64,000 bases of DNA, from assembly GCA_013396915.1 (NCBI GenBank), contig VWZL01003406.1, positions 65,078 to 129,077 of the forward strand, given 5' to 3'. Below are positions 62,189-64,000 of the stretch, piece by piece. The DNA comes from Stercorarius parasiticus. Its lineage: Eukaryota > Chordata > Aves > Charadriiformes > Stercorariidae. Under the pieces are notes generated by a model. The model was not told where the DNA came from. It saw only the letters and a program-made list of their open reading frames with translations, and made no database searches. The position numbers and the translations under genes are program-made. Positions within the stretch are counted from its first letter, which is position 1, and each line of letters opens with the position of its first letter.

Positions 62189-64000
62189 GAAACCAAACCA
62201 AAAAACCCAAGAAGAATAAGTCCTACCATGACTATTATAATTTGTTTACCTTTTTTAAGATTATTTTGATACAGGCTAATTAGTATGCTGTCTTTCCATT
62301 CTGTCTGTGTTTTTTCAGCTCTTCAATGCTCATTCCTCCTTGAACACCTTTTATACTGGTTCGGCTTTTTTAAAATTTTAGTAATTGAGTTCAACTAACC
62401 CACTATCTTTCTGATATCCTCAGAGTACCTACTTCACTCCTGTAGTTCTGGTTCTTCTGTTTCTTGACCCGCCTGGGTCTGTCTTTGGACTTGTTTGTAA
62501 ACTTTGCAATTATTTCTTGCTGACTATATTCAACTTTCTGTGTGCAACTTTGCACAAGACAGTTATCACCTACTTTGCTATTGTGTTATTATTACGACTT
62601 CCTTGCTCGTGATAAATCTTATCTATTGTAATGACCCATGTGACTCCTTTTTTTCTTTTGTATTGTAAAAGTAGGCACGGCAATTGCTTAGTGTGTCAAG
62701 ATTTGTCTCCTTGAATTTCAGGATCTTTACAATCATGGCAGCCTGAAGGCTGGTTCTCTCCAAAATGGACTTTGTCCGATTACAGGAGCTTGTGTTTCTG
62801 AACAACTACCTATGGCTGAAGGTCTCAAAAACCTAGTAAATGTTATTTTACCTCCATAGTTATTTGTCTGTTTTCACAGTTTATTCAATCCTTCCACCTA
62901 CTTTTTTAAAGATGAGAAAAATAACACTTGAAATCCTTTAAGATTCTAATTCTTTGACTGCCTCATAGGTTGGCAAAGTAATTCTTGATACTGTAGGAGG
63001 AATCTGTCAAATCTGTCATGATGGATGAATAGCAGTTTCTACTGTGTTCACCTTTGGACTTTACTCAGCCTCAGATAAACACCTGTTGCCCTTTCTTCTT
63101 TCATATGACTTGGTCTCATTTCTCCTGTATCTCCAGGCTGTAGCTGTCTTCCATCATCCTTTTCTATGCTCTTGTGATACTACCTGTTATTTTCTTCTTC
63201 TTCTTCTTATACTATCTGTTTTTTTTCAGCAGCACATCTTTTTCTGAGCAGTCTTCTCCTCCATTTTCTATGTCCTTGGAGACTCCTTTCCATAAGCGTC
63301 TCAAATAAAATCTCCTTCCATTTTCACAGCAGCTCAGTAGCCACTAGATCTTGATCAAGTGACTCTACAATCTTTCATTGGGGCACCATTCAAGATTATG
63401 GAAGAAAAGATGGACTCTTATTTTGTCATCGTTGTTGAAGACCTCCATTCTTCAGGTCCTCTGTGGCTCTGCATCATTATTGCCTTATTTTCCTTAGTTC
63501 CAACTCTGAAGAAAAAATTAAAAAAGTTTAGTTCTTTCTCTCAGATACCACAGGATATAGGATATAAGATATGAAAAGAGATATGGCAGGAAAAAGGCAA
63601 ATGCTGACACAAGGAGGGGACAAAAAGAAGACAAGCAGAATCCGTTTCTGCCACAGCATTTCAATCAATATGAAATAACAGAAATAGGAGATTATCTGAT
63701 GGAGTTTTGTATGATTCATTCACAGTTTCCTGGTTTGGTTATGAATAAGATAGAGTATGATACCATTCGTTAACTTGTACTCATTAAAACAAGGAAAATG
63801 GATGAAAAAAGTTGTAAATGAACTTTGAAAAGTAAATCAGAATTAAGATTACCTCAACTAATTCCTATTCTCATCTAGCTTTAGTCAATTGACTTCATTG
63901 GATCTATGTTGATTTACGTTGTCCGAAAACTTTGTCTATGCCTGGTATATGGCATTAATTCAAATAGGGCACATACCATGTCAGATTGGGAAGCCAAGAA

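Larger units (their letters stand above)
56301..64000. other. AT-rich stretch, nothing recognised
   Basis: Contains duplicated A-rich segments at 57,141-57,198, a 20-bp tandem duplication at 59,469-59,508, an A28 tract at 62,161-62,188, a (TTC)n tract at 63,193-63,207 and a pyrimidine-rich block at about 63.05-63.33 kb. Frames of 120 (minus, 60,947-61,309) and 80 codons (plus) overlap and are not recognised. Confidence 0.5.

Noticed and set aside
1..64000. CRISPR arrays, rRNA, tRNA, bacterial operons
   Set aside because: No regularly spaced direct repeats and no tRNA-like or rRNA-like segments were recognised; content is clearly vertebrate.

Overview
The window looks like a gene-poor, AT-rich stretch of a bird chromosome, either intergenic or deep intron. 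The main evidence is a set of CR1 LINE copies. Their tails carry the avian hallmark: tandem ATTCTATGA-type octamers preceded by a 'GG(A)CCTT..CCAACC' block, which on the + strand reads aatcatagaat...ggttggaaaggacc. Two solo endogenous-retrovirus LTRs are of types I remember from Neoaves, so a neoavian bird is more likely than a chicken relative; that second step is inference. I found no confident host protein-coding gene, rRNA, tRNA or CRISPR array, and almost all short ORFs look like chance frames in AT-rich DNA.

Layout. 1-25,800: unique AT-rich DNA with small microsatellites and, near 25.3 kb, the tail of an old amniote repeat. 25,806-27,190: a CR1 on the minus strand, interrupted by a 443-base assembly gap. 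29.46-31.19 kb: a decayed pogo/Tigger-type DNA transposon on the minus strand, with most of its transposase reading frame still recognisable. 32,985-33,425: a very old CR1 reverse-transcriptase fossil, + strand. 35,350-35,886: a minus-strand solo LTR that ends abruptly against a + strand CR1 tail (35,887-36,285). 40,141-40,268: an old CR1 tail. 41,208-42,139: a complete solo LTR, TG...CA, flanked by a perfect 5-bp duplication GTTAG. 50.0-56.3 kb: three more minus-strand CR1 copies, with a GC-richer islet (53.03-53.79 kb) between them that carries the longest open frame not explained by repeats. 56.3-64 kb: unique AT-rich DNA with a long poly(A) tract at 62.16 kb.

Nothing here works together as an operon or pathway; the content is a layered record of transposition. 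The most interesting item is the pogo-like transposon. DNA transposons with a readable transposase are uncommon in bird genomes, and this one keeps long in-frame blocks while its third catalytic acid position reads His and its frame holds several stops. The second is the unexplained GC-rich islet at 53 kb, which has an acceptor-like site, an open frame and a poly(A) signal in series. Element boundaries are by eye unless a target-site duplication is stated.
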